Below the pieces are notes generated by a model. That model searched no databases. It saw nothing but the letters and a program-made list of their open reading frames with translations, and had not been told where the DNA came from. The position numbers and the translations under genes are program-made. A stretch of 15,243 bases of DNA from JBKEDH01 sp047975295 (lineage in GTDB: Bacteria > Bacteroidota > Bacteroidia > Flavobacteriales > Flavobacteriaceae), in NCBI GenBank assembly GCA_047975295.1, contig JBKEDH010000007.1, positions 1 through 15,243 of the forward strand, in the 5' to 3' direction. Shown in pieces: positions 7,774-14,988 of this stretch; the stretch's first letter is position 1, and each line of letters begins with the position of its first letter.

Positions 7774-7854
7774 ATGGGAAATAGACTTTTTTTGCTTTTG
7801 GCCGTAATTTTAATTATTATCTATTTTTACAATCGTTATAAAAGACGCCGATAA
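7774..7854 (+). CDS. Very small membrane protein, 26 residues (hypothetical)
   Basis: ATG 7774 to TAA 7852-7854. The peptide has a short lead (MGNR), one hydrophobic helix of about 15 residues (LFLLLAVILIIIYFY) and a strongly basic end (NRYKRRR), the classic shape of a bacterial single-pass microprotein with the C-terminus inside. It starts 2 nt after the stop of the 58-residue ORF, so translational coupling is likely if both are real. Its length makes chance occurrence possible in AT-rich DNA. Confidence 0.5.
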   Translation: MGNRLFLLLAVILIIIYFYNRYKRRR

Positions 7855-7855
7855 T

Positions 7856-7892
7856 CTTGTTTAAGCTGTGAACTCAAAAAAGTTTAAACAAG
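7856..7892. repeat. Inverted repeat upstream of the QueD-family gene
   Basis: CTTGTTTAA (7856-7864) and TTAAACAAG (7884-7892) are perfect 9-bp inverted arms 19 bp apart. They sit 20 nt before the start codon at 7912. They could be an operator or a weak hairpin; no T-run follows, so a terminator is unlikely. Confidence 0.4.
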
Positions 7893-7911
7893 TTCTATAA
7901 TAAAATTCATT

Positions 7912-8361
7912 ATGAGTGCAATTCGTATTACCAAACTATTTTCGTTCGAAACAGGCCATGCCCTTTATGGCTACGATGGCAAATGTAAAAATGTCCACGG
8001 ACACAGTTATAAATTATCGGTTACTGTAATCGGTACGCCAATAAACGATACCAACAATGTAAAATTTGGTATGGTAATAGATTTTGGTGATCTTAAAAAA
8101 ATAGTAAAAGAAGAAATTGTTAACGTATTCGACCACGCTACCGTATTTAACAAAAATACGCCCCATATCGAGCTGGCCAAAGAGCTTGAAAGCCGTGGAC
8201 ACAATGTACTATTGGTCGATTATCAACCTACCAGCGAAATGATGGTGACCGATTTTGCCCAAAAAATAAAAAAACGTCTGCCACAGCACATTATGCTACA
8301 TTCGTTAAAACTTCAGGAAACGGATAGTTCGTATGCCGAGTGGTACCAATCGGATAATTAA
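7912..8361 (+). CDS. queD: 6-carboxytetrahydropterin synthase / 6-pyruvoyltetrahydropterin synthase family protein (QueD-like)
   Basis: 149 residues, the normal size. Members of this fold convert 7,8-dihydroneopterin triphosphate; in bacteria the usual role is the QueD step of queuosine and 7-deazaguanine synthesis. Seen: zinc ligands His16 (SFETGHAL), His29 and His31 (CKNVHGHSY), the catalytic Cys25 of that motif, MVIDFGDLKK (54-63), Asp74-His75 (VFDHATVFN), PTSE (106-109), and Glu136 in LQETDSSYAEW, which binds the pterin. All key residues are present, so an active enzyme is expected. No queC, queE or queF gene is nearby, so the pathway assignment rests on the family alone; a PTPS-type side activity is possible. 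Confidence 0.88.
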   Translation: MSAIRITKLFSFETGHALYGYDGKCKNVHGHSYKLSVTVIGTPINDTNNVKFGMVIDFGDLKKIVKEEIVNVFDHATVFNKNTPHIELAKELESRGHNVLLVDYQPTSEMMVTDFAQKIKKRLPQHIMLHSLKLQETDSSYAEWYQSDN

Positions 8362-8410
8362 TGTACCAAATACAATATATTTCCCATTTTTAATGTACTT
8401 ATCAAAACAT

Positions 8411-8497
8411 TAACTTACTTGATTTATCAATTTGATTTTAAAAACCTGACAGGTTTTTAAAACCTGTGAGGTATATGGGTTCAATATTTTGATTATT
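8411..8497. repeat. Intergenic palindromic repeat, copy A
   Basis: This lies between the convergent ends of the QueD-like and pentapeptide genes. It aligns without gaps over 87 bp to copy B at 13046-13132, about 60 positions identical by eye. The centre (8444-8472) is a near-perfect 29-bp palindrome: ACCTGACAGGTTTT against AAAACCTGTGAGGT with one mismatched pair. Conserved outer parts are ACTTACTT-ATTTAT on the left and TTCAATAT...GATTATT on the right. As RNA the centre folds into a stable hairpin that could end transcription from both sides. Confidence 0.75.
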
Positions 8498-8533
8498 AAT
8501 GTGTTGAGAATATTTTTTTGTCGTGTACTAAAC

Positions 8534-9577
8534 TTATTTTCTTATTAGTGCCGGATGTTTTTTACCTAAGGCCTTAAAATAAACACTATCTACTTTGTAA
8601 TTGCTCCGTAGTTCTTCAGAAACCGAAGGTTTTAGTTTGTCCTTTACGTAATCCAACCAATCCATCCTATCAACTTTTACATTATGAAGATTGGCATTGG
8701 TAAAATTAGCCTCGGTAACATTGGCAAAACTAAGATTGGCATTGCTTAAATTGGCATTACTTAAATCTGTTCGCCGTAAAATGGCATCGGTTAGATCGAC
8801 TCCGGACAGATCGGCTTCACTTAAAACCGCGTACGAAAAATCTACATTTTCCAAATTAGAATGAGAAAGCTTGGCCCGCATTAAATTAACATCCCGTAAA
8901 ATGGTACTGGGCAAACTGGCATTGGTAAGTTCGGCCTGAGTAAAATTGCTTTCCTGCAAAATCCTATCAACAAAAAAAGAAACATTCATGTCACTTTTTG
9001 CAAGTGTAATAAGCAATTGCCCACGTTCGGGACTTACAGGGTACTCTACAAGCTCGTTCCCTTTAAGGTAGCGATAGGGTTTCATAGCGTGGCTAAGGCT
9101 AACTATTCGGCCCACCAACACATCCGATAGGCTTTTAGAGGCGTTTAGTTCGGTATTGACATCCGATAAAACTTCGCCCATAATAAACATTTGAGCCGAC
9201 CTTCGCGATGCTTCGGCCAAGTAAGTTTGATCCTGTATTTTTTTGTTTTGCTGTTTCATTAGCATATTTTGCCTAAACAACAATGCCGATGGCAAAACAG
9301 CAAATATTAACGTTAGCAGACCTATTCGTGTTAAACGGTGCATAATGCTTGCCAACAAATCGGAAATGGTTTCTCGGGTAACCGTTTTTTGTACGTTATA
9401 CTCTTCTAAAAAATTATAAATACTTTTTTTTAATCGCTTTCCCGCAACGGTATGGCCTATAAACTTTAAAAGTTTGTTACGCTTTTTAGTTTTCTTTTTT
9501 GAAAGCGATTGTATTTTTTCAAGCCTTTCTTTAAGTATTCTGTTTTCGTTTTCAAGTGCGTTAATTCTATTGTCCAT
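8534..9577 (-). CDS. Membrane-anchored pentapeptide-repeat protein
   Basis: 347 residues. The N-terminus is a coiled coil (about 1-30, MDNRINALENENRILKERLE), followed by a basic stretch, then one membrane helix about 85-101 (IGLLTLIFAVLPSALLF), a helical region, and pentapeptide repeats about 211-302 with the A(D/N)Lxx pattern (SEADLSGVDLTDA, SNANLSNANLSFA), roughly 18 coils of a right-handed quadrilateral beta-helix. A C-terminal tail of about 45 residues follows. The function of membrane-linked pentapeptide proteins is mostly unknown; nothing points to the gyrase-binding Qnr/MfpA type. It is divergent from lpxH with its own promoter. The ATG at 9577 is the natural start. Confidence 0.85.
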   Translation of the reverse strand: MDNRINALENENRILKERLEKIQSLSKKKTKKRNKLLKFIGHTVAGKRLKKSIYNFLEEYNVQKTVTRETISDLLASIMHRLTRIGLLTLIFAVLPSALLFRQNMLMKQQNKKIQDQTYLAEASRRSAQMFIMGEVLSDVNTELNASKSLSDVLVGRIVSLSHAMKPYRYLKGNELVEYPVSPERGQLLITLAKSDMNVSFFVDRILQESNFTQAELTNASLPSTILRDVNLMRAKLSHSNLENVDFSYAVLSEADLSGVDLTDAILRRTDLSNANLSNANLSFANVTEANFTNANLHNVKVDRMDWLDYVKDKLKPSVSEELRSNYKVDSVYFKALGKKHPALIRK

Positions 9578-9599
9578 AAAAACCAGTTATTTGCCAAAG

Positions 9600-9633
9600 C
9601 AAAGTAAATCTTTTACAGATTATACGCAACAAA
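9600..9633 (-). promoter_or_regulatory. Promoter for the pentapeptide-repeat gene
   Basis: On the minus strand a -33 element TTTGTTG (9633-9627) is followed 19 nt later by TTACTTTG (9607-9600), one base from TAnnTTTG. The spacing is right for a Bacteroidota housekeeping promoter. It leaves a leader of roughly 15-20 nt. Confidence 0.55.
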
Positions 9634-9644
9634 TTATTAAACTG

Positions 9645-9677
9645 TTGTTTGTTTAATTGAGTTCTTGGTTATCTTTG
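9645..9677 (+). promoter_or_regulatory. Promoter for lpxH, implying a leaderless or nearly leaderless mRNA
   Basis: TTGTTTG (9645-9651), then 18 nt, then TATCTTTG (9670-9677), a full TAnnTTTG match. The expected transcription start, about 5-7 nt after the -7 element, falls at or next to the ATG at 9683. It is back to back with the pentapeptide gene promoter. Confidence 0.65.
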
Positions 9678-9682
9678 TCCTT

Positions 9683-10441
9683 ATGGAAATCCCACAAGGA
9701 AAAAAAGTGTATTTTGCTTCCGACAATCATTTGGGCGCACCAACGCAGGCCGACTCTCGCCTGCGCGAAAAAAAATTTGTAGCCTGGCTGGACGAAATTA
9801 AGCACGATGCTGCAGCCGTTTTTCTTTTAGGTGATTTATTCGATTTTTGGTTTGAATACAAAACCGTTGTTCCTAAAGGATTTACCAGAACCTTGGGCAA
9901 ACTTGCCGAAATACGTGATTCGGGTATTCCCATTTATTTTTTTGTGGGCAATCATGATCTTTGGATGAATGGTTATTTCGAAGACGAACTCAATATACCC
10001 GTTTACCACCAACCGCAAGAATTTACCTTTAACAACAAAACCTTTTTTATTGGCCATGGCGATGGTTTGGGGCCGGGAGACAAAGGTTACAAACGTATGA
10101 AAAAGGTTTTTACCAATCGGTTTTCTAAGTGGCTTTTTCGTTGGCTACATCCCGATATTGGTGTACGGCTGGCACAACATCTTTCGGTTAAAAATAAACT
10201 TATTTCGGGCAATGACGATGCCAAATTTATGGGAGAAAAGGGCGAATGGCTTATTCAATATTCCAAAAAAAAGTTAAAAGAAAAACACTACGACTATTTT
10301 GTGTTTGGACATAGGCATTTACCTTTGGATATCGATCTTGGCAACCATTCAAAATACATTAATCTGGGCGATTGGATCCAGTATTACACCTACGGACTGT
10401 TTGATGGTGAACATATATTATTGAAAGAATATAAGCCTTAA
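9683..10441 (+). CDS. lpxH: UDP-2,3-diacylglucosamine diphosphatase (LpxH-type)
   Basis: 252 residues from ATG 9683. It hydrolyses UDP-2,3-diacylglucosamine to lipid X and UMP, the fourth step of lipid A synthesis, at the inner-membrane surface. The metallophosphoesterase metal ligands are all present: Asp14 and His16 (SDNHLG), Asp51 (LGDLFDFWFE), Asn90-His91-Asp92 (VGNHDLW), His125 (IGHGDG), His210 and His212 (FGHRHLP). GDLFDFWFE is characteristic of LpxH against generic phosphoesterases. A TTG codon at 9665 would add six residues, but those codons overlap the -7 element, so ATG 9683 is preferred. The SMR gene follows after 26 nt and may be cotranscribed. Confidence 0.92.
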   Translation: MEIPQGKKVYFASDNHLGAPTQADSRLREKKFVAWLDEIKHDAAAVFLLGDLFDFWFEYKTVVPKGFTRTLGKLAEIRDSGIPIYFFVGNHDLWMNGYFEDELNIPVYHQPQEFTFNNKTFFIGHGDGLGPGDKGYKRMKKVFTNRFSKWLFRWLHPDIGVRLAQHLSVKNKLISGNDDAKFMGEKGEWLIQYSKKKLKEKHYDYFVFGHRHLPLDIDLGNHSKYINLGDWIQYYTYGLFDGEHILLKEYKP

Positions 10442-10467
10442 CCTCTACCACTTTTTAATCTACAAAA

Positions 10468-10794
10468 ATGAATTGGATAATAATTATTGTTGCGGGACTT
10501 TTCGAGGTTGCCTTTGCTTTTTGTTTGGGTAAAGCAAAAGCAACTACAGGAAACGAAATGTATTTATGGTATTTTGGTTTTTTTGTAACCTTGTGTATAA
10601 GTATGGGGCTTTTAATAAAAGCCACACAAACCTTACCTATTGGTACTGCTTATGCTGTTTGGACAGGTGTTGGGGCTGTAGGAACCGTTTTAATCGGAAT
10701 TTTTATATTTAAAGAACCTGTAACATTTTTACGTCTGTTTTTTATAGCAACCCTTATTATTTCCATTGTAGGGCTAAAGGCTGTTTCACATTAA
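10468..10794 (+). CDS. Small multidrug resistance (SMR) transporter, Gdx/SugE-like
   Basis: 108 residues with four membrane helices, working as an antiparallel dimer in the inner membrane. Features of the Gdx (guanidinium exporter) branch: AGLFEV with the essential Glu13 that couples H+ to substrate, and LPIGTAYAVWTGVGAVGT (56-73) with Tyr62 and Trp65, plus Ser45 in helix 2. One departure: the Trp that usually follows the Glu by three positions (VVWA) is Phe16 here (VAFA), and the downstream Lys is Gly21-Lys22 with a shifted register. Guanidinium or quaternary ammonium export are both possible; the pattern slightly favours Gdx. It follows lpxH by 26 nt. Confidence 0.85.
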   Translation: MNWIIIIVAGLFEVAFAFCLGKAKATTGNEMYLWYFGFFVTLCISMGLLIKATQTLPIGTAYAVWTGVGAVGTVLIGIFIFKEPVTFLRLFFIATLIISIVGLKAVSH

Positions 10795-10842
10795 AAAATA
10801 GATATTAAAACAAATTTTCAGGACTCTTAATTCAAATTAAAA

Positions 10843-12111
10843 GTGAAATTAAAAAGAAGACGAAAATTAGTTACATATCTAAATATTTTAGACCAACCTG
10901 TAAGGTTTAATCCATTTGTTTTTAGCCGTTCTTTTTTACTTTGGGCTTTTCTTGGGTTGCTTGGCGGTATTATTGCCGGAGCATACTGGATAGGACTTGA
11001 GTTTTTAATGCATAACCTATCTTTTTTTAATGGATGGCAGGTTATTCCCTTAATGGCCATTTGTGGACTATTGGCCGGTTTAATCATCCATTTTATTGGA
11101 GATCCCGGAGAAATACACTTAATTGTAAACAACATCCGTTTCAATAAAGGAAAACTAGATCCAAAAAACAATCCATCCATGGTGCTTTCGTCGTTATTAT
11201 GTGTGGCTTCGGGTGGCAGTTTGGGGCCAGAAGCTCCTTTGGTTCAAGTAACAGGATCGACAGGAACATGGATAGGCAAATTATTTCGACTTAAAGGTGA
11301 AGAGCTAAGGTCTTTAAGCATTGCGGGAATGGCCTCTGGTTTTACCGCATTGTTTGGTGCCCCATTGGGCGGTAGTTTATTTTCGTTGGAAATACTGCAC
11401 CATAAACATGCTGTAGAATATTACAAAGCTATTATACCAGCTTTTGTTGCAAGCTGTTTTAGCTATTTGGTCTTTGCCTTTATAATTCATTTAGGGCTTG
11501 GACCAATATGGGATTTATCGGCTTACGAATATTCCGGTATTTTCGATTTTGGCTATGCTGTTATCTTTGCAATAAGTGGTGCTGCCATAGGGTGGAGCTT
11601 TATTTTTTGCACCAAATTCTTTAAATCTATTTTTGAAAAAAGACCGGTACCCATTTACATTAAAACCTTAATAGGTGGATTACTTCTCGGTACCATTGCT
11701 TTTTATTTTCCCATAACCCGATATTTTGGACACCACGAAATTAACAAACTACTTTTGAGCCATTTTTCCATAGAAACCCTTTTATATGTTCTGGTTTTTA
11801 AAATTATTGCTATTTCAATAACCGTAACATCGGGATGGCGTGGCGGATTTATAATTCCGTTATTTTTTGTCGGAGCCACAATGGGTTTAATAATCCATCA
11901 ATTGTTCCCAACAATAAACCCAACATTGGCCATTGTAAGTTGTATGGCTGCAGTAAACTCCTGCGTTACACGAACCCCTATGAGTACTACTATTTTACTC
12001 GCCAGTTTAACCGGATTTGGACATTTTATACCTATATTGTTTGCCAGTTTAACCGGATATTTTTTGGCTCCTAGAATACCGTTTATCAGTTCGCAAATGG
12101 AAAAAAGATAA
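10843..12111 (+). CDS. CLC-family anion channel/transporter with non-canonical motifs
   Basis: 422 residues with the CLC helix pattern and no C-terminal CBS domains. Start is GTG at 10843: the in-frame upstream stop is at 10828 and no ATG lies between. Aligned to the E. coli CLC by motif: the GREGP selectivity motif is GPEAP (128-132), keeping the gating Glu130; the proton-pathway Glu next to LFIIEE is replaced (LFSLE-I, Glu183 then Ile184); and the GSGIP motif is reduced to IGDPGEI (85-91), losing its Ser. GWRGGFIIPLFFVGATMG (331-348) is the second-half signature. It conducts anions, probably Cl-; whether as channel or H+ antiporter is unclear. The AraC-type gene follows by 25 nt. Confidence 0.85.
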   Translation: MKLKRRRKLVTYLNILDQPVRFNPFVFSRSFLLWAFLGLLGGIIAGAYWIGLEFLMHNLSFFNGWQVIPLMAICGLLAGLIIHFIGDPGEIHLIVNNIRFNKGKLDPKNNPSMVLSSLLCVASGGSLGPEAPLVQVTGSTGTWIGKLFRLKGEELRSLSIAGMASGFTALFGAPLGGSLFSLEILHHKHAVEYYKAIIPAFVASCFSYLVFAFIIHLGLGPIWDLSAYEYSGIFDFGYAVIFAISGAAIGWSFIFCTKFFKSIFEKRPVPIYIKTLIGGLLLGTIAFYFPITRYFGHHEINKLLLSHFSIETLLYVLVFKIIAISITVTSGWRGGFIIPLFFVGATMGLIIHQLFPTINPTLAIVSCMAAVNSCVTRTPMSTTILLASLTGFGHFIPILFASLTGYFLAPRIPFISSQMEKR

Positions 12112-12136
12112 ACCATAAAAAACACACTTATTGATT

Positions 12137-12949
12137 ATGGAACATATCTTTAAAACATTTAAGCCCAAAACCAATTTGGTAAAACAATATGTAGATTACT
12201 ATTATCTGGATTTAAAACCCAATAACAGTACAACCGAGTTTATATGTTTCCCGCATTTTAACAATACCATTTCGATATATAGATCGCATAATCGTTCGGA
12301 AAACGGAGAAGTAATCTTTAACAAAAAGAGCAATCCGTTACAAATATTTACCCCAATTCGCAAAAACGTTTTAAAAGTAAAACAATCAGGCCCTGTTTAT
12401 CGTATTGTTGTAGTATTTCACCCGTTGGGAGTACAACAATTTTATAGTAATCTAAATTTTTCGGATTATATATTCGATTTTAATTTCTTTACCCAAACCG
12501 AAATAGCTTCCCTTTTTTCGACAGTAAGTATAGAGGAGCTTACCAACCATTTAGATGCTTTTTTATTTAAAAGATTTGAAGGTTTTAACCATAATATCTT
12601 AGAGCAGTGCATCCATCATATATTCAACAGTTATAAAAGCTTTTCGGTAGAAGAATTCTCTAATACCATAGAAATAAGCAAGCGGCAATTAAACCGAATT
12701 TTCAAAACCCACATAGGAATTTCGGTTAAAACCTTTCAGAAAATAGTACTTTTCAGAAAAACCATAAACAAAAAGCTTTTTGAAAATCCCAAAGACAGCT
12801 TTACAAAATTAGCGCACGAGTTTCATTTTAACGATCAGTCCCATTTTAACAAAACGTATAAAACCCTAACAACAAATTCGCCCAAGTCCTTTTTTTCTAA
12901 AGGAACCACATTGGGAAACGAAGATACTTTTTGGCATATAAACCCATAG
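12137..12949 (+). CDS. AraC-family transcriptional regulator
   Basis: 270 residues from ATG 12137 (a TTG at 12131 would add two residues). The C-terminal domain about 168-256 has both AraC helix-turn-helix units: EEFSNTIEISKRQLNRIFKTHIGISVKTF, and the second unit DSFTKLAHEFHFNDQSHFNKTYKTLTTNSPKSF, ending in the NSPKSF signature. The N-terminal about 160 residues are a sensing domain of the type found in many Bacteroidota AraC proteins (DUF6597-like), ligand unknown. It stands 25 nt after the CLC gene, so it may be cotranscribed with it, though a link to anion transport is only inference. Confidence 0.88.
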   Translation: MEHIFKTFKPKTNLVKQYVDYYYLDLKPNNSTTEFICFPHFNNTISIYRSHNRSENGEVIFNKKSNPLQIFTPIRKNVLKVKQSGPVYRIVVVFHPLGVQQFYSNLNFSDYIFDFNFFTQTEIASLFSTVSIEELTNHLDAFLFKRFEGFNHNILEQCIHHIFNSYKSFSVEEFSNTIEISKRQLNRIFKTHIGISVKTFQKIVLFRKTINKKLFENPKDSFTKLAHEFHFNDQSHFNKTYKTLTTNSPKSFFSKGTTLGNEDTFWHINP

Positions 12950-13011
12950 TTACAAATAGGCCATAATATAGTAATGTCCTTTTTTTACAAGTTTCTATAT
13001 GTTTTATATTT

Positions 13012-13019
13012 TATTTTTG
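13012..13019 (+). promoter_or_regulatory. Possible -7 element upstream of the esterase gene
   Basis: TATTTTTG matches TAnnTTTG, but it is about 170 nt before the ATG at 13191, with repeat copy B in between, and no -33 TTG is clear. Chance matches in this AT-rich gap are likely. Confidence 0.25.
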
Positions 13020-13045
13020 TTGCTTAAACTTTAGTATTCAAAAAC

Positions 13046-13132
13046 CAACTTACTTAATTTATTAAACCGATTATCAAGACCTCGAAGGTTTTAAAGAACT
13101 TCGAACCTAACAGATTCAATATATCGATTATT
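13046..13132. repeat. Intergenic palindromic repeat, copy B
   Basis: 87 bp, gapless alignment to copy A at 8411. Left part ACTTACTT-ATTTAT and right part TTCAATAT-TCGATTATT are well kept. The central arm ACCTCGAAGGTTTT (13079-13092) has decayed on the right side (AAGAACTTCGA), so only TCGAAG/CTTCGA pairs cleanly. It sits between the AraC gene and the esterase gene, both on the plus strand. Confidence 0.75.
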
Positions 13133-13190
13133 GGCTCGCTAAAGGGTTTCCTCCTTTTTGCCACATACAAACTCCTAAATATAGAAAAAC

Positions 13191-14864
13191 ATGAAATATT
13201 ATATTGCTTTTATTTTAACCTTTATTTATTTAATTGGCCATACCCAAAAAGAAAGCTATACCGCAATAATTAAAGCGGCAGAACAAGAAAACAGCAAAGA
13301 TTCCACCCATCATAAACTAGCATTAAACCTGTACAGCAAAGCTTTTACAACCTATCCGGAGTATGTTACCGAAAACGATCTGTACTGGGCTTCGGTCTTG
13401 GCTGCTTCACTTAAAGAAAACGATTTGGCTTTTAAATATTTAACACCTTTGGCTAAATTGGAAAAAGACACATACGGATTTCCTGGTTGGGATTTAATTG
13501 TAGTCGAATATGCAGAAGACGATTACCAAAATCTTTTTGATGATAGCAGATGGAACATACTTAAAACCCAAGCTTTAAAAGAAAAAGAGGCCTTTTATAA
13601 AAGATTGAATGAAAATGAAGCCGAATTTTATCACATAAACACAAAAAATCTATCGGAAACAAAAAATGCCAAAACACTATACCATAAAATAAAAGCATAT
13701 CATCCCTATACCGAAAAAAAGTATCGTGATTATTCCATTTCCTTTAATATAAACGACTCCATAAAAACCTCCTTTTTTATCCATTTACCCCAAGATTACA
13801 ACCCTACAAAAACTTATCCACTTTTGTTTTTTTTACATGGTGCGGTAAAAGACAACAAACTTGCCAATTACCAAACTTCCGAATTAAACTTGGGCGAGTG
13901 GAACCGTTACTATACAAAATATGCCAACAAAAACGACGTGATTTTAGTTTTTCCGAGGGGGAACAAACAGTATAATTGGATGTATCCGGACGATGGCTTT
14001 TTTATGCTTCCCGAAATGTTGAAACTAATAAAAAAAGCCATTAACATAAACGATAACAAAGTTTTTATTTCGGGACATTCCAACGGAGCAACGGGTTCGT
14101 TTTCGTATGTAATGAAACACCCATCGCCATTTGCCGGATTTTACGGTTTTAACACCTACCCAAAAGTATTTACGGGCGGTACTTTTGTAGAAAACATTAA
14201 AAACAGATCTTTTCTAAGCTTTACAACCGATAAAGATTACTATTATCCGCCAAATGCCAACGATTCCCTAACCCAATTAATGAAAAAATTAAAAGCTGAT
14301 TATACTGAATACCGCTACAACGGATTTCCACATTGGTTTCCGGAGTTTGACGAATCGGAACCGGCATACAAAATTCTTTTTAACGATTTAATGGCCAAAG
14401 AAAGGAACCCGTTTCCGGAAAAAATTTGTTGGGAGTTCGACAACGAAAAATATGGTACTATAGATTGGTTAAACCATATAACATTAGACACCTTAAAACC
14501 AAAGGCAAACTGGCATAGAATATTTAATTTTAAAATTAAAAAATGGCTTAAACCCAATAATAACAACGATTATATAGAACAGGACGTAAACAAAACCGCT
14601 TTCTATTTTCCCAGAAAATCGGGTAAAATAGAAGCCCAATACCACGATAATATATTCCGGATAGAAACTTCCTGTATTAAATCCTTTTCCTTAAATATCT
14701 CGCCCGAAATGGTAAACGTAAAAAAGAAGATAAAGGTTTATGCTAACGGAAAACTTAAATTTAATGGGAAAGTAAAATACAACCGGACATTTATACTACA
14801 GTTTTTTGAAAAAAACAGGGACAGAAAGCAGGTTTGGATAAACCAAATAAATATTGATATTTAA
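13191..14864 (+). CDS. Exported alpha/beta-hydrolase esterase (esterase D / PHB-depolymerase-like)
   Basis: 557 residues. Signal peptide 1-18 (FILTFIYLIGHTQ). Residues about 20-170 are helical with TPR-like character (HKLALNLYSKAFTTYPEY, ENDLAFKYLTPLAKL). The hydrolase domain spans about 185-405: oxyanion strand LLFFLHGAV (211-219), nucleophile elbow SGHSNGATGS with Ser297, candidate acid Asp347 or Asp349 (FTTDKDYYYP), and His381 (NGFPHWFPEF). A C-terminal domain of about 150 residues, probably beta-rich, follows. It is predicted to cleave an ester in the periplasm or outside the cell; the substrate is unknown. The family often sits in carbohydrate or polymer degradation loci, but no such genes adjoin it here. 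Confidence 0.82.
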   Translation: MKYYIAFILTFIYLIGHTQKESYTAIIKAAEQENSKDSTHHKLALNLYSKAFTTYPEYVTENDLYWASVLAASLKENDLAFKYLTPLAKLEKDTYGFPGWDLIVVEYAEDDYQNLFDDSRWNILKTQALKEKEAFYKRLNENEAEFYHINTKNLSETKNAKTLYHKIKAYHPYTEKKYRDYSISFNINDSIKTSFFIHLPQDYNPTKTYPLLFFLHGAVKDNKLANYQTSELNLGEWNRYYTKYANKNDVILVFPRGNKQYNWMYPDDGFFMLPEMLKLIKKAININDNKVFISGHSNGATGSFSYVMKHPSPFAGFYGFNTYPKVFTGGTFVENIKNRSFLSFTTDKDYYYPPNANDSLTQLMKKLKADYTEYRYNGFPHWFPEFDESEPAYKILFNDLMAKERNPFPEKICWEFDNEKYGTIDWLNHITLDTLKPKANWHRIFNFKIKKWLKPNNNNDYIEQDVNKTAFYFPRKSGKIEAQYHDNIFRIETSCIKSFSLNISPEMVNVKKKIKVYANGKLKFNGKVKYNRTFILQFFEKNRDRKQVWINQINIDI

Positions 14865-14913
14865 TCTTACTCTCTTTTAAATTGTAATGAGGTACAAAAG
14901 CAGTTTGCTTGTT

Positions 14914-14988
14914 AAATTTATTCTCAAAACCTCGAAGGTTTTAAAAATCTTCGAGGTCTATACAGTTCAATATTTGTTTATCAATATT
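14914..14988. repeat. Intergenic palindromic repeat, copy C
   Basis: The best-formed centre of the three copies: ACCTCGAAGGTTTT (14929-14942) against AAAATCTTCGAGGT (14944-14957), pairing apart from one G-T position. AATTTATT to its left and TTCAATAT to its right match copies A and B; the left flank is shorter. Its right end runs into the left inverted repeat of the TIR-bounded element. Confidence 0.7.

Noticed and set aside
9665..9682. TTG start giving lpxH six extra residues
   Set aside because: The codons overlap a strong TAnnTTTG promoter element, and ATG 9683 matches the usual LpxH N-terminus.
10827..11180. Minus-strand ORF of 117 codons over the CLC gene
   Set aside because: Antisense to a clear CLC coding region; no recognisable motif.
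13141..13159. AAAGG/CCTTT hairpin with T-run as a terminator before the esterase gene
   Set aside because: Only five pairs, and it lies directly ahead of the gene it would block.
8411..14988. CRISPR array from the recurring palindromes
   Set aside because: The copies are kilobases apart, diverged, and have no regular spacers or cas genes.
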